A DNA stretch of 64,000 bases from Paucibacter sp. Y2R2-4. Lineage in GTDB: Bacteria; Pseudomonadota; Gammaproteobacteria; Burkholderiales; Burkholderiaceae_C. Below the pieces are notes generated by a model. That model saw only the letters and a list, made by a program, of their open reading frames with translations, was not told the DNA's origin and did not search any database. The stretch is taken from contig NZ_JAJIRO010000003.1 of assembly GCF_025717535.1 (NCBI RefSeq), positions 434,001-498,000 of the forward strand. Direction: 5' to 3'. This document shows positions 1 to 7,655 of this stretch, one piece after another (the first letter of the stretch is position 1; every line of letters starts with the position of its first letter). The position numbers and the translations under genes are program-made.

Positions 1-383
1 CCAATCAAGACATGGCGGTAGTCGCTGTCCAGGTCCAGCACCCAGTAGTCGCCATAAAACGGCCAGAAGAAGGTCACGCGCAGCTTGGCATTGCCGCTGC
101 CGTCCACCGTCTTGGCATGGCCCGCCGTGCGATCCACCTCGCCATTGGCGATGCGGCAGCGGTTGATCACCTCCACGCGATTGCCATCGAGCCGGTAGCG
201 CGCCTGCGTGTCTGCCACGCATTGCTTTTGAAAACGATTTGGCAGCAGCGCGATCTCATACCAAGCGCCCGCATAGCGCTGCAGATCGACGGCAGCCACC
301 GTCGGCAAATGCGCGGTTTCAGCCGCGCGCGGGGTGCTGGCAAAGGCGCTCAAGCAGAGCAGGGCCAGAAGGTGTCGATTCAT
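1..383 (-). CDS. Lipocalin family protein (Blc-like), 3' part missing
   Basis: The gene enters on the minus strand and runs off the left edge, so only about 127 N-terminal residues are present. Residues 1-21 look like a signal peptide (MNRHLLALLC... ending near PRAA), suggesting export to the periplasm. The one early Cys has no lipobox around it, so unlike E. coli Blc this is probably not a lipoprotein. The lipocalin GxW signature is GAW at residues 39-41 inside YAGAWYEIA, followed by NRFQKQC and later FFWPFYGDYWVLDLD, both typical of bacterial lipocalins. Family members bind lipids or other small hydrophobic ligands in the envelope. No partner gene is visible. Confidence 0.88.
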   Translation of the reverse strand, partial: MNRHLLALLCLSAFASTPRAAETAHLPTVAAVDLQRYAGAWYEIALLPNRFQKQCVADTQARYRLDGNRVEVINRCRIANGEVDRTAGHAKTVDGSGNAKLRVTFFWPFYGDYWVLDLDSDYRHVLI

Positions 384-462
384 GAGTGAGTCCGGGATGT
401 GCGCCGGGGTGTGCAAGGATCGGCAATCCCTGACCGTAGCAGAGCCGACAAAAGCTTAGCGC

Positions 463-657
463 TTAACGGTCTTTCATCGCGCAGGTGTTCATGCCCAGCA
501 GTGGGTAGGCCGGGCAGAAGCGGAAGATGCCGGTCAGCAAAGGCACGATGCCGATATAGCCCCAGGCACCCACGGTGCCGGTGGCGGCCAGCACGATCAG
601 CGCCAAACCGGCGCTGATGCGCAAGACACGATCGGTGGTCCCAACATTGATCTTCAT
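463..657 (-). CDS. YgaP-like (DUF2892) small inner-membrane protein
   Basis: A 64-residue protein with the standard layout of the YgaP transmembrane domain family: N-terminal MKINVGTTDRVLRI, a hydrophobic helix around residues 13-28, a second around 31-45, and a short CPAYPLLGMNTC segment with two cysteines. In E. coli YgaP this domain is fused to a rhodanese; here it stands alone, as in many proteobacteria. It lies in the inner membrane. An AAAGGC-type ribosome site precedes the ATG. The role of stand-alone members is not established. Confidence 0.85.
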   Translation of the reverse strand: MKINVGTTDRVLRISAGLALIVLAATGTVGAWGYIGIVPLLTGIFRFCPAYPLLGMNTCAMKDR

Positions 658-761
658 GGCAAGCCTTTCATGGGGAGCCGAGTCTGGCTCTGCGCCTGAT
701 TCTGATCCCTGCGCTACACCCAGCCTTGCGCCAGATCAAGCCCAGCCAAGGCCCGCGCAGT

Positions 762-1478
762 TCAAGGCGCCGAGGCTTCCCATTCGGCGGTTTGCGCGGC
801 GGCGGCGCGGTTCATGTCCGCCAGGGTCTTGCCCGGCTCATCGCGGAAGCGCTCGTCCAGCACCTGCAAATCCTGGATGCGGTCAACGCGGAAGCTGCGG
901 AAGTCCTGCCGCAGCTCGCACCAAACCGCCAGTGTCCAGACCTGGCCCCAGAACAAGCAGGCCAACGGTCGCACCCGGCGCTGGCTGCGGGCCTCGCTCA
1001 AGTCCAGATAGTCCAGCTGCAAAACCTGTCGCCTTTCGGTGGCCTCGCGCAGCAGGGCCAGGCGCTCGCGCATCTCGGGGCTCAGACCGGTCAGCGGGGC
1101 GAACAGGGCCAGGCTTTCGGCGGCGGCCCGCTCGGCGCTGGGCAGCACGCCCAGGATCTTCAGCATCGCGTTCTCGGCCTGGCGCGCCAAGCCGCTGTCC
1201 AGCTGACCCTGGGCCAGGCGCACCGCGGCCACCAGCGCCTGGGCTTCGTCCTTGGTGAACATCAGCGGCGGCAGGTCGAAGCCGGCGCGCATGCGGTAGC
1301 CCACGCCGGCCTCGCCCTCGATGGGCACGCCTTGCCCTTGCAAGGCCGCCACATCGCGGTAGACGGTGCGCGGCGACACCTCCAGGCGCTGGGCCAGGAA
1401 ATCGGCGGTGGACAGGCGGCGTCCCCGGATCAAGTGGACGAGTTGAAACAAACGATCGGCGCGGCGCATGGTCGCCAT
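762..1478 (-). CDS. YafY/WYL-domain transcriptional regulator
   Basis: 238 residues. An N-terminal winged helix (residues about 1-60, with STADFLAQRLEVSPRTVYRD as the recognition region) is followed by a C-terminal WYL-type ligand-sensing domain (about 140-220, including WTLAVWCELRQDFRSFRVDRI). This is the organisation of YafY-family DNA-binding regulators. The start at 1478 is preceded by GAGGGACC. The gene is divergent from the GNAT gene that begins at 1638, so it may control that gene from the shared gap, but no operator was identified. The ligand is unknown. Confidence 0.87.
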   Translation of the reverse strand: MATMRRADRLFQLVHLIRGRRLSTADFLAQRLEVSPRTVYRDVAALQGQGVPIEGEAGVGYRMRAGFDLPPLMFTKDEAQALVAAVRLAQGQLDSGLARQAENAMLKILGVLPSAERAAAESLALFAPLTGLSPEMRERLALLREATERRQVLQLDYLDLSEARSQRRVRPLACLFWGQVWTLAVWCELRQDFRSFRVDRIQDLQVLDERFRDEPGKTLADMNRAAAAQTAEWEASAP

Positions 1479-1637
1479 TGTGCAGGTCCCTCAGGCGTGG
1501 GTGGCCGACATGGCACGCCATTTGCGTGTCTTGCTCATCCCCAAGTGCCTATGAAGAGAACGACCTTGGCCATTTTCGCTATCCCCGCTGCGGCTCAAGC
1601 CCGCCCTCATCTACCCCTTGGACTGGGAGCATTGCCC

Positions 1638-2210
1638 ATGCGTACCGCCTACACGGGTTCCCCTCAAGCCTTGCATGTGAACCAGCGCTGCCCGGGCCAG
1701 ATCTGGGTAGCAAGGGCCAGCGACAGCGCTGCTGCAGTCCATTCGCAAGCCCGCATTGAAGCCTTGGGCCCGAGCAGCCGCAGCGATTTGGCCGCCTTGC
1801 TCGCCGCTCTGAATGACGCTGAAGCGCGGCATTACCCCAGCGCCCACCCGCTGGCGCAGCGGCATGTTGATGCACTGGATCGGCCCAATTTGCGCCTGGC
1901 CGTGGTGCGTGATGCACGTCAGCGTGCCCTGGGGCTGGCTGGTTTGCAGCTCTTTGATGAGAGCGCCGAGCTGAGCAGCTGGGTGGTTACGCCCAGCCAG
2001 CGAGGCCAGGGCCTGGGTGCCGCGCTGCTGGCTGAGCTGGAGCGCGAGGCCTTGCGGCAGCGCCAACCCTTGCTGCGAGTGCAAGTCGCGGCCTCACAGC
2101 GCGGCGCGCAGCGCCTGCTGGAGCGCAGTGGCTATGGCCGTTGTGGCCCGTTCTCGGGCCGGCGCGCCGAGCCTTTCAGCTTGTTTTTCGAGAAATTGCT
2201 GGGCCTTTGA
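1638..2210 (+). CDS. GNAT family N-acetyltransferase
   Basis: 190 residues from the ATG at 1638, preceded by TGGGAG at suitable spacing. The open frame extends much further upstream, but only this part has family character. The acetyl-CoA-binding motif A is seen as SQRGQGLGAALL, preceded by the beta-strand region SSWVVTP. The C-terminus FSGRRAEPFSLFFEKLL resembles many small bacterial GNAT enzymes. It transfers an acetyl group from acetyl-CoA to an unidentified amine substrate. It is divergent from the WYL regulator. An ATG at 1551 is an alternative start without a convincing ribosome site. Confidence 0.8.
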   Translation: MRTAYTGSPQALHVNQRCPGQIWVARASDSAAAVHSQARIEALGPSSRSDLAALLAALNDAEARHYPSAHPLAQRHVDALDRPNLRLAVVRDARQRALGLAGLQLFDESAELSSWVVTPSQRGQGLGAALLAELEREALRQRQPLLRVQVAASQRGAQRLLERSGYGRCGPFSGRRAEPFSLFFEKLLGL

Positions 2211-2327
2211 AGTCTTGTAAGCCTCGCAAGAAGGCTATGCCTTGAATCGCAGCAGCCATTCCAAATGCCTATGAGTACCGGCCCCGCCAGCGGCTGAAAG
2301 CCGGTAGGCGCGGGCCAGAATAGGCGC

Positions 2328-3725
2328 ATGAACCCGCCCCGTAGTTCTTCAAGCCCCCGCCCCCGCGTCCTCATCATCGGTTGTGGTTTTGGTGGCTTGG
2401 CCGCCGCCCGAGCCTTGGCCGGCGCCCCTATCGATCTCACCGTCATCGACCGCAGCAACCACCACCTGTTCCAGCCCCTGCTCTACCAGGTGGCTACGGC
2501 TGGGCTTTCGGCGCCATCGATCGCCGCGCCCATCCGCCATATGTTGCGGCGCCAAGCCAATGCCACGGTGCTGATGGCTGAAGTGAGCGGCATCGACAAG
2601 CAAGCGCGCTGCGTCGATTTGTCGGACGGCCAGCGTCTCGGCTATGACTTCTTGATCGTGGCCAGCGGCGCCACCCACAGCTATTTCGGCCGTGATGACT
2701 GGGCTGAACATGCGCCGGGGCTGAAAACCATGGCGGATGCCTTCAAGCTGCGCGCCAAGGTCTTGACCGCCTTTGAGCGCGCCGAAGCGCTGGCTGAAGA
2801 GAGTGAGCGCCAAGCTTGGCTGAACTTTGTCGTCATCGGCGCCGGGCCTACCGGGGTGGAGATGGCCGGCACCTTGGCCGAGATCGCGCGCCACACCTTG
2901 CGCAATGAGTTCCGCCGCATCGACCCGGCCAAGGCCCGGGTGATTTTGCTGGAAGGGGGCGAGCGGGTCTTGGCCGCCTTCAAGCCTGAGTTGTCGGCAC
3001 GCGCCGCTCAGCAATTGCAGCACCTGGGCGTGGAAGTGCGTTGTGGCTGCCGGGTGGTGGAGATTGATGAAGAAGGCGTCGAGGTCGAAAGCGCAAGCGG
3101 GCGCCAACGCATCGAGGCGCGCACCCGGGTCTGGGCCGCCGGGGTCGCCGCCTCGCCGCTGGGCCGCATGTTGGCGGTGCCCTTGGACCGGGCCGGCCGC
3201 GTGCAGGTGGATGCGCGCTTGAACATTCCGGAGCACCCGGAGTTGTTTGTCATTGGGGACCTGGCCGCCGCGCTCAGCCATGAGCCGGACGGTTCAACGC
3301 GACCGGTGCCGGGCGTGAGCCCGGGGGCCAAGCAGATGGGCGCGTTTGCGGCGGCGCAGATCTTGGCCGTGGTGCGAGCTCAGGTGCGAGCCCAGGTGCG
3401 CGCCGAGGCGAGCGGCTCAGCTTCCCGGGGTCAAGTTTCGCGGGGTCAGGTCTTGCCTGCCGCGCCCAAGTTCCGCTACCGCGACTACGGCAATCTGGCC
3501 ACCATCGGGCGCAAGGCGGCGGTGGCCGATGTGGGGCGCCTGCAGTTCTCGGGCTATCTGGCCTGGTTGTTCTGGCTCTTTGTCCACGTCTACTTCCTGA
3601 TCGGTTTTCGCAACCGGCTGGTGGTGCTGATGGACTGGGCCTGGGCTTACTGGAGTTTTCAGCGCTATGCGCGTGTGGTGGCCGAGCCCGCCAGTAGCGA
3701 AATCAGCCGCAAGACTGAGCGCTGA
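2328..3725 (+). CDS. ndh: Type II NADH dehydrogenase (NDH-2), with repeat-derived insertion
   Basis: 465 residues. The FAD-binding GCGFGG motif lies at residues 18-23, the NADH-binding GAGPTG at 171-176, and FVIGDLAAA near 306 is the C-terminal FAD contact. The segment SNHHLFQPLLYQVATAGLS is a hallmark of NDH-2. A hydrophobic C-terminus (YLAWLFWLFVHVYFLIGF) anchors the enzyme at the inner membrane, where it passes electrons from NADH to quinone without pumping protons. Odd feature: residues about 349-378, just before FRYRDYGNLATIGR, are extra sequence relative to what I know of the family. That DNA consists of a 12-bp unit three times and a 15-bp unit twice, in frame. Confidence 0.9.
   Translation: MNPPRSSSSPRPRVLIIGCGFGGLAAARALAGAPIDLTVIDRSNHHLFQPLLYQVATAGLSAPSIAAPIRHMLRRQANATVLMAEVSGIDKQARCVDLSDGQRLGYDFLIVASGATHSYFGRDDWAEHAPGLKTMADAFKLRAKVLTAFERAEALAEESERQAWLNFVVIGAGPTGVEMAGTLAEIARHTLRNEFRRIDPAKARVILLEGGERVLAAFKPELSARAAQQLQHLGVEVRCGCRVVEIDEEGVEVESASGRQRIEARTRVWAAGVAASPLGRMLAVPLDRAGRVQVDARLNIPEHPELFVIGDLAAALSHEPDGSTRPVPGVSPGAKQMGAFAAAQILAVVRAQVRAQVRAEASGSASRGQVSRGQVLPAAPKFRYRDYGNLATIGRKAAVADVGRLQFSGYLAWLFWLFVHVYFLIGFRNRLVVLMDWAWAYWSFQRYARVVAEPASSEISRKTER
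3372..3456 (+). repeat. Tandem repeats inside ndh (12 bp x3, then 15 bp x2)
   Basis: Three imperfect 12-bp units (gtgcgagctcag, gtgcgagcccag, gtgcgcgccgag) occupy 3372-3407. Two imperfect 15-bp units occupy 3427-3441 and 3442-3456; the second is identical to the dispersed 15-mer found at 13745 and 19726. All unit lengths are multiples of three, so the reading frame is kept and the protein gains the RAQVRAQVRAE and SRGQVSRGQV stretches. Confidence 0.85.
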
Positions 3726-3881
3726 ACTTGCGTTGATGTTGCGCCGAAGGTGCATTGATCGTGCGTTGAGCGCACAGCTTCGAGCGCAAGCGCCGAAACG
3801 CGGTGGCCAGGGGCTTTGAAGGGAGTGTTCTGAGTCGTCTCCCCAGTTTGAAGTGATGCCGAAGCGCTGAAATAGTCCGTT

Positions 3882-3895
3882 CGGTCCTAGGACCG
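3882..3895. promoter_or_regulatory. 14-bp perfect palindrome upstream of the PEP-CTERM / phospholipase operon
   Basis: cggtcctaggaccg is a perfect palindrome 60 bp upstream of the ATG at 3956. Its place in the only intergenic gap ahead of the operon suggests an operator, but no regulator is known for it. Confidence 0.4.
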
Positions 3896-3955
3896 TCACA
3901 TCCACGACCTATTTCCTCAATAGATTGAATGGAATCCACAAACAGGAGGATTCTG

Positions 3956-4537
3956 ATGAGGAAATTTGTGTTTTCTTTGGGCAAGGTCGCCATCGGCGCC
4001 GCCATGTTGGCCACATTGCCCAGCGCCATGGCGACGGTTCTGAATTTCGACGACCTGCCTGACGGCGTCGTCACCGCCAACTACGGCGGCCTGGACTGGT
4101 CCACGGCCGGTTGGATTGCCTTCTCGACCCCGGCTGCACCGTACACCGCCAAGTCCGGCGATGGCCGCATCACCAATGAGTTCTTGGGCAGCGACGCCGC
4201 CAGCTTGATCCGCTTCGGCGCTGCCGGCCAAACGGCGCGTTTCGACGGCGCTTACTTCGCCGGCCTGGGCGGCGCCCTGCTGAGCTTTGAGCTCTTGCTG
4301 AATGGCCAAGTGGTGGCCACCAGCGCCACGCTGGACCCGTCGGCCACGCCGACCTTCCTGGCCAGCGGCTATGCCGGCCTGATCGATGCCGTGCGCATCA
4401 AGAGCCAGAACCACGGCGAGTTCGTGATGGACGACTTCAGCTTCACCCAAGCCGTGCCCGAGCCGCAGAGCTATGCCTTGCTGCTGGCCGGCCTGATGGT
4501 TGTTGCCCGCGTGGCTCGCCGCAAAAGCGCGGCCTGA
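3956..4537 (+). CDS. PEP-CTERM sorting domain protein
   Basis: 193 residues from ATG 3956, chosen because AGGAGG lies six bases upstream; the frame opens 27 bases earlier without such a site. There is an N-terminal signal peptide (MRKFVFSLG..., cleavage near SAMA). The middle is a small beta-rich domain (LNFDDLPDGVV..., FDGAYFAGLGGALLSFELLLNGQ). The C-terminal sorting signal starts with VPEPQSYALL, continues with a hydrophobic helix and ends in ARRKSAA. PEP-CTERM signals are processed by exosortase, which is not encoded in this window. It is first in an operon with the phospholipase C 35 bp downstream. Confidence 0.87.
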   Translation: MRKFVFSLGKVAIGAAMLATLPSAMATVLNFDDLPDGVVTANYGGLDWSTAGWIAFSTPAAPYTAKSGDGRITNEFLGSDAASLIRFGAAGQTARFDGAYFAGLGGALLSFELLLNGQVVATSATLDPSATPTFLASGYAGLIDAVRIKSQNHGEFVMDDFSFTQAVPEPQSYALLLAGLMVVARVARRKSAA

Positions 4538-4572
4538 GTCCAGCTCCCCCCAATTTTTCGAAAGCACGCACC

Positions 4573-6789
4573 ATGACTCAACAAGATCGTCGCGGTTTCC
4601 TGCGCACTGTGGCCTCGGCTGCTGGCGCCTCGGCCGCCCTGGCCAGCTTCCCGCCCGCCATTCAACGCGCCCTGGCCATCCAGGCCAATAACCGCACCGG
4701 CACCATCCAGGACGTCGAGCACATCGTCGTGCTGACCCAGGAAAACCGCTCCTTCGACCATTACTTCGGCACGCTCAACGGCGTGCGCGGATTCGCCGAC
4801 CCCTTCCCGATCCCCGTGGCCGACAAGACCGGCATCACTGGCCGTACCGTCTGGGTGCAGCCCAATGCGGTCACCGCCGTGCCCGGCCGTCCGGCCACGG
4901 GTCCAGTCGCGATTGCGCCTTTCCACCTGAACACCGAGCAGAACTTTGCTTTCATGCGCGTCTCGGGCACGCCGCATTCCTGGGCCGATGCGCAAGCCGC
5001 CTGGGACCAAGGCCGCATGAACGCTTGGCCCAAGGCCAAGAACAATCATTCCTTGGGGCACTTCAAGGAAAGTGATCTGCCTTTCCAGTTCGCGATGGCC
5101 AATGCCTTCACGATCTGTGACCACTACCACTGCGCCACCCAGACCGGCACCAACACCAACCGCCTGTTCGTCTGGACCGGCACCAATGACGGCCAGCGTT
5201 TGGGCAACGGCCCTTCGACCGACAACAGCCACGAATGGTTCAACCCGAACCCGCTGGACGACTACACCTGGACCACCTACCCCGAGCGCCTGCAAGCCGC
5301 CGGCATCACCTGGCAGGTCTACCAAAACCTGAACGACAACTTCACCGACAACGCGTTGTTTGGCTTCCGCCCCTTCCGCGACGCCTTCTACAAGCGCCCC
5401 GGCTACTCGGCCGAATTGGCCGAGCGCGGCATCAACACCCGCGATCTGGACAAGTTGCGCGAAGACGTGCTGGCCGACAAGCTGCCGCAAGTCAGCTGGA
5501 TCGTCGCCACCGCCGAAGGCTCCGAGCACCCTGGGCCTTCCAGCCCGGCCCAAGGCGCGGACTACACCGCCAAGGTGCTGGACGCATTGACCTCCAACCC
5601 CGAGGTCTGGAGCAAGACGGTTCTCTTCATCAACTTCGACGAGAACGACGGTTTCTTCGACCACATGCCACCCCCGGCCGCGCCCAGCTATGTGGCTTGG
5701 GACGCCGACCCGGCCAAGGCCGAGTTGGCCGGTGCTTCCACCGCCGACACCGCCGGTGAGTACCACCACATCCTCAACGGCACACCGGCCACCCACCAGC
5801 ACAAGCCCTATGGCTTTGGCCCGCGCGTGCCCATGTATGTGATCTCGCCCTGGAGCAAGGGCGGCTGGGTCAACTCCGAAGTGGCCGACCACACCTCGGT
5901 GATCCAGTTCATCGAGAAGCGCTTTGGCGTGATGGAGCCGAACATCAGCGCCTGGCGCCGTGCCGTCGCCGGTGACATGACCTCGGCCTTCAACTTCCGC
6001 GACCCCAACGATGCAGCCTTCTTTGACAAGCTGCCCAAGACGCTGGAACTGGCGAATCGCGCCCGTGCTTTGCCTGGCACCACCACACCGCCCACGCCCA
6101 GCGGCCTGCAAGCCCCGGTGCAACTGAGCGGCCCGCGCCCGGCGCGCGCCCTGGCCTATGAGCTGCACACCACCGCAGCCGTCAAGGTGAACCCCGGCCG
6201 CGTTGGCTCCAGCCGCATCGAGCTGCAATTCGCCCACACCGGCGTGACCGAAGCTTCGGCCGCGGTCTTCCATGTCTATGACCGCCTGAACCTGGCTGCG
6301 CTGCCGCGCCGCTACACGGTGGAAGCCGGCAAGCAATTGCTTGGCACCTGGCAGCCTAGCGCCACCGGCGCCTACGATCTGTGGGTCTTGGGCCCGAACG
6401 GCTACCACCGCCACTTCACCGGCAATGCACGCCGCGTCGCCGCGGCCGCCCAGCCTAACCCCGAAGTGCGTGTGACGCCGGACGCCGTCAACGGCGAGCT
6501 CATCATCGAGCTGAGCAACAGCGGCAGCTTCGCCTGCAGCATGACGCTGGTGGCCAATAAGTACTACGCGGTGGAGCCACAAACCGTCAAGCTGCCGGCT
6601 CGCGCCAGCGTCACCGTGCGCCTGCCGCTGAAGGACAGCGCTTACTGGTACGACTTCAGCGTGCGCGTGGTCGGTCAAGCCGACTACAGCCGCCGCTTTG
6701 CCGGCCACCTGGAAACCGGCGAGCCTTCGATCACCGACCCGGCCATGGAAGGCCCGGCTCAGCTGAACCAGTACCGCCTGCCGGTCTGA
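4573..6789 (+). CDS. Phosphocholine-specific phospholipase C (PlcN/PlcH type), Tat-exported
   Basis: 738 residues, the usual size for the acid-phosphatase-like phospholipase C family. The N-terminus DRRGFLRTVASAAGASAA is a twin-arginine signal, so the enzyme is exported folded. The family signature VVLTQENRSFDHYFGTLNG is at about residues 52-70, and FINFDENDGFFDHM supplies further metal and active-site residues. The last ~230 residues contain the two C-terminal repeat domains of this family (for example ARALAYELHTTAAV and NGELIIELSNSGSF). It cleaves phosphatidylcholine or related lipids, releasing phosphocholine. It is flanked on both sides, in the same direction, by PEP-CTERM genes. No Pho box was found upstream. 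Confidence 0.93.
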   Translation: MTQQDRRGFLRTVASAAGASAALASFPPAIQRALAIQANNRTGTIQDVEHIVVLTQENRSFDHYFGTLNGVRGFADPFPIPVADKTGITGRTVWVQPNAVTAVPGRPATGPVAIAPFHLNTEQNFAFMRVSGTPHSWADAQAAWDQGRMNAWPKAKNNHSLGHFKESDLPFQFAMANAFTICDHYHCATQTGTNTNRLFVWTGTNDGQRLGNGPSTDNSHEWFNPNPLDDYTWTTYPERLQAAGITWQVYQNLNDNFTDNALFGFRPFRDAFYKRPGYSAELAERGINTRDLDKLREDVLADKLPQVSWIVATAEGSEHPGPSSPAQGADYTAKVLDALTSNPEVWSKTVLFINFDENDGFFDHMPPPAAPSYVAWDADPAKAELAGASTADTAGEYHHILNGTPATHQHKPYGFGPRVPMYVISPWSKGGWVNSEVADHTSVIQFIEKRFGVMEPNISAWRRAVAGDMTSAFNFRDPNDAAFFDKLPKTLELANRARALPGTTTPPTPSGLQAPVQLSGPRPARALAYELHTTAAVKVNPGRVGSSRIELQFAHTGVTEASAAVFHVYDRLNLAALPRRYTVEAGKQLLGTWQPSATGAYDLWVLGPNGYHRHFTGNARRVAAAAQPNPEVRVTPDAVNGELIIELSNSGSFACSMTLVANKYYAVEPQTVKLPARASVTVRLPLKDSAYWYDFSVRVVGQADYSRRFAGHLETGEPSITDPAMEGPAQLNQYRLPV

Positions 6790-6850
6790 GTTCCGACTGC
6801 AGTTTTTTACCCCACTGTTTACCTTGTTTGATTCACGGAGACTTTTCAAC

Positions 6851-7540
6851 ATGACTTCCAAGACCCTGATCCGCGGCGCTGCCGCCCTGACCCTCTTGGC
6901 CGCCAGCCTGGCCGCTCACGCCACCAGCTTTGGCAGCAATCTGATCATCAACGGCGACGCCGAAGCCGGCGTGACCGGTTGGACCGCCTATGCTGGCACC
7001 GACTTGTTCCAGTCCGTCGACTACGGCAGCAACTGGGTGCTGCCCACCCAGCCCGGCCCCACCAACCGCGGCGCCAAGATGTTTGCCGGCGAAAGCTCGG
7101 CTTTCTCGGCCGGCTTCCAGACCGTGGACGTCAGCGATCTGAGCGCCAGCATCGCCAGCGGCAAGGTCAGCTTCGACCTGAACGGCTATCTGGGCGGCTG
7201 GACCAGCCAGGGCGACAACGCTCAGCTGCTGGTGACCTTCATTGACGCAGCCAACGCTGACATCAGCAACATCACCCTGGGCCCCGTCACACCCGCTGAC
7301 CGTGGCAACCAGACCGGTTTGCTGTTCCGTCAGTTGAAGGGCTTTGTGCCGGTCGGCACCGCTCAGATCAAGTTCGATCTGACCATGGAGCGCCTGAACT
7401 CCAATGACAACGACGGCTACGCCGACAACCTGGCCTTCTCGCTGACCAATGTGGGCGCCGTGCCTGAGCCACAAACCTATGCCTTGATGGCTCTGGGTCT
7501 GGGCTTCCTGGGCGCCGCTGCTCGCCGCCGCAAGGCCTAA
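6851..7540 (+). CDS. PEP-CTERM sorting domain protein
   Basis: 229 residues from ATG 6851; ACGGAG lies about ten bases upstream. A signal peptide (MTSKTLIRGAAALTLLAASLAAHA) precedes a beta-sandwich-like domain beginning NLIINGDAEAGVTGW, a motif common in carbohydrate-binding-like PEP-CTERM proteins. The C-terminal signal VPEPQTYALMALGLGFLGAA is followed by RRRKA. It is last of the three-gene phospholipase operon (61-bp gap) and is followed by a strong terminator. Confidence 0.88.
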   Translation: MTSKTLIRGAAALTLLAASLAAHATSFGSNLIINGDAEAGVTGWTAYAGTDLFQSVDYGSNWVLPTQPGPTNRGAKMFAGESSAFSAGFQTVDVSDLSASIASGKVSFDLNGYLGGWTSQGDNAQLLVTFIDAANADISNITLGPVTPADRGNQTGLLFRQLKGFVPVGTAQIKFDLTMERLNSNDNDGYADNLAFSLTNVGAVPEPQTYALMALGLGFLGAAARRRKA

Positions 7541-7595
7541 AGAGAAACCCCAGCCTGGCGCGTAAGCACAAGCCCGCGTCACAAAATCCCTAGTC

Positions 7596-7637
7596 GGCAA
7601 GGCCCGAGCTGCATAAGCTCGGGCCTTGCCTTTTTTA
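7596..7637 (+). terminator. Rho-independent terminator after the phospholipase operon
   Basis: A perfect 15-bp stem (7596-7610 with 7616-7630), a 5-base loop and a following TTTTTTA run. It ends 18 bases before the start codon of the next gene, so that gene's promoter must overlap or precede the hairpin. Confidence 0.93.
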
Positions 7638-7655
7638 TTGAGCCGGGGATTCGTG

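Noticed and set aside
3726..3955. Pho box for phosphate-starvation control of the phospholipase; also looked for before 29046 and 37154
   Set aside because: No pair of CTGTCAT-like half sites in the right spacing was found in any of the three regions.
4471..6861. Very long minus-strand open frame opposite the phospholipase gene
   Set aside because: It is a codon-bias shadow. Its translation is His/Gly/Val-rich without domains, while the plus strand encodes a complete phospholipase C.
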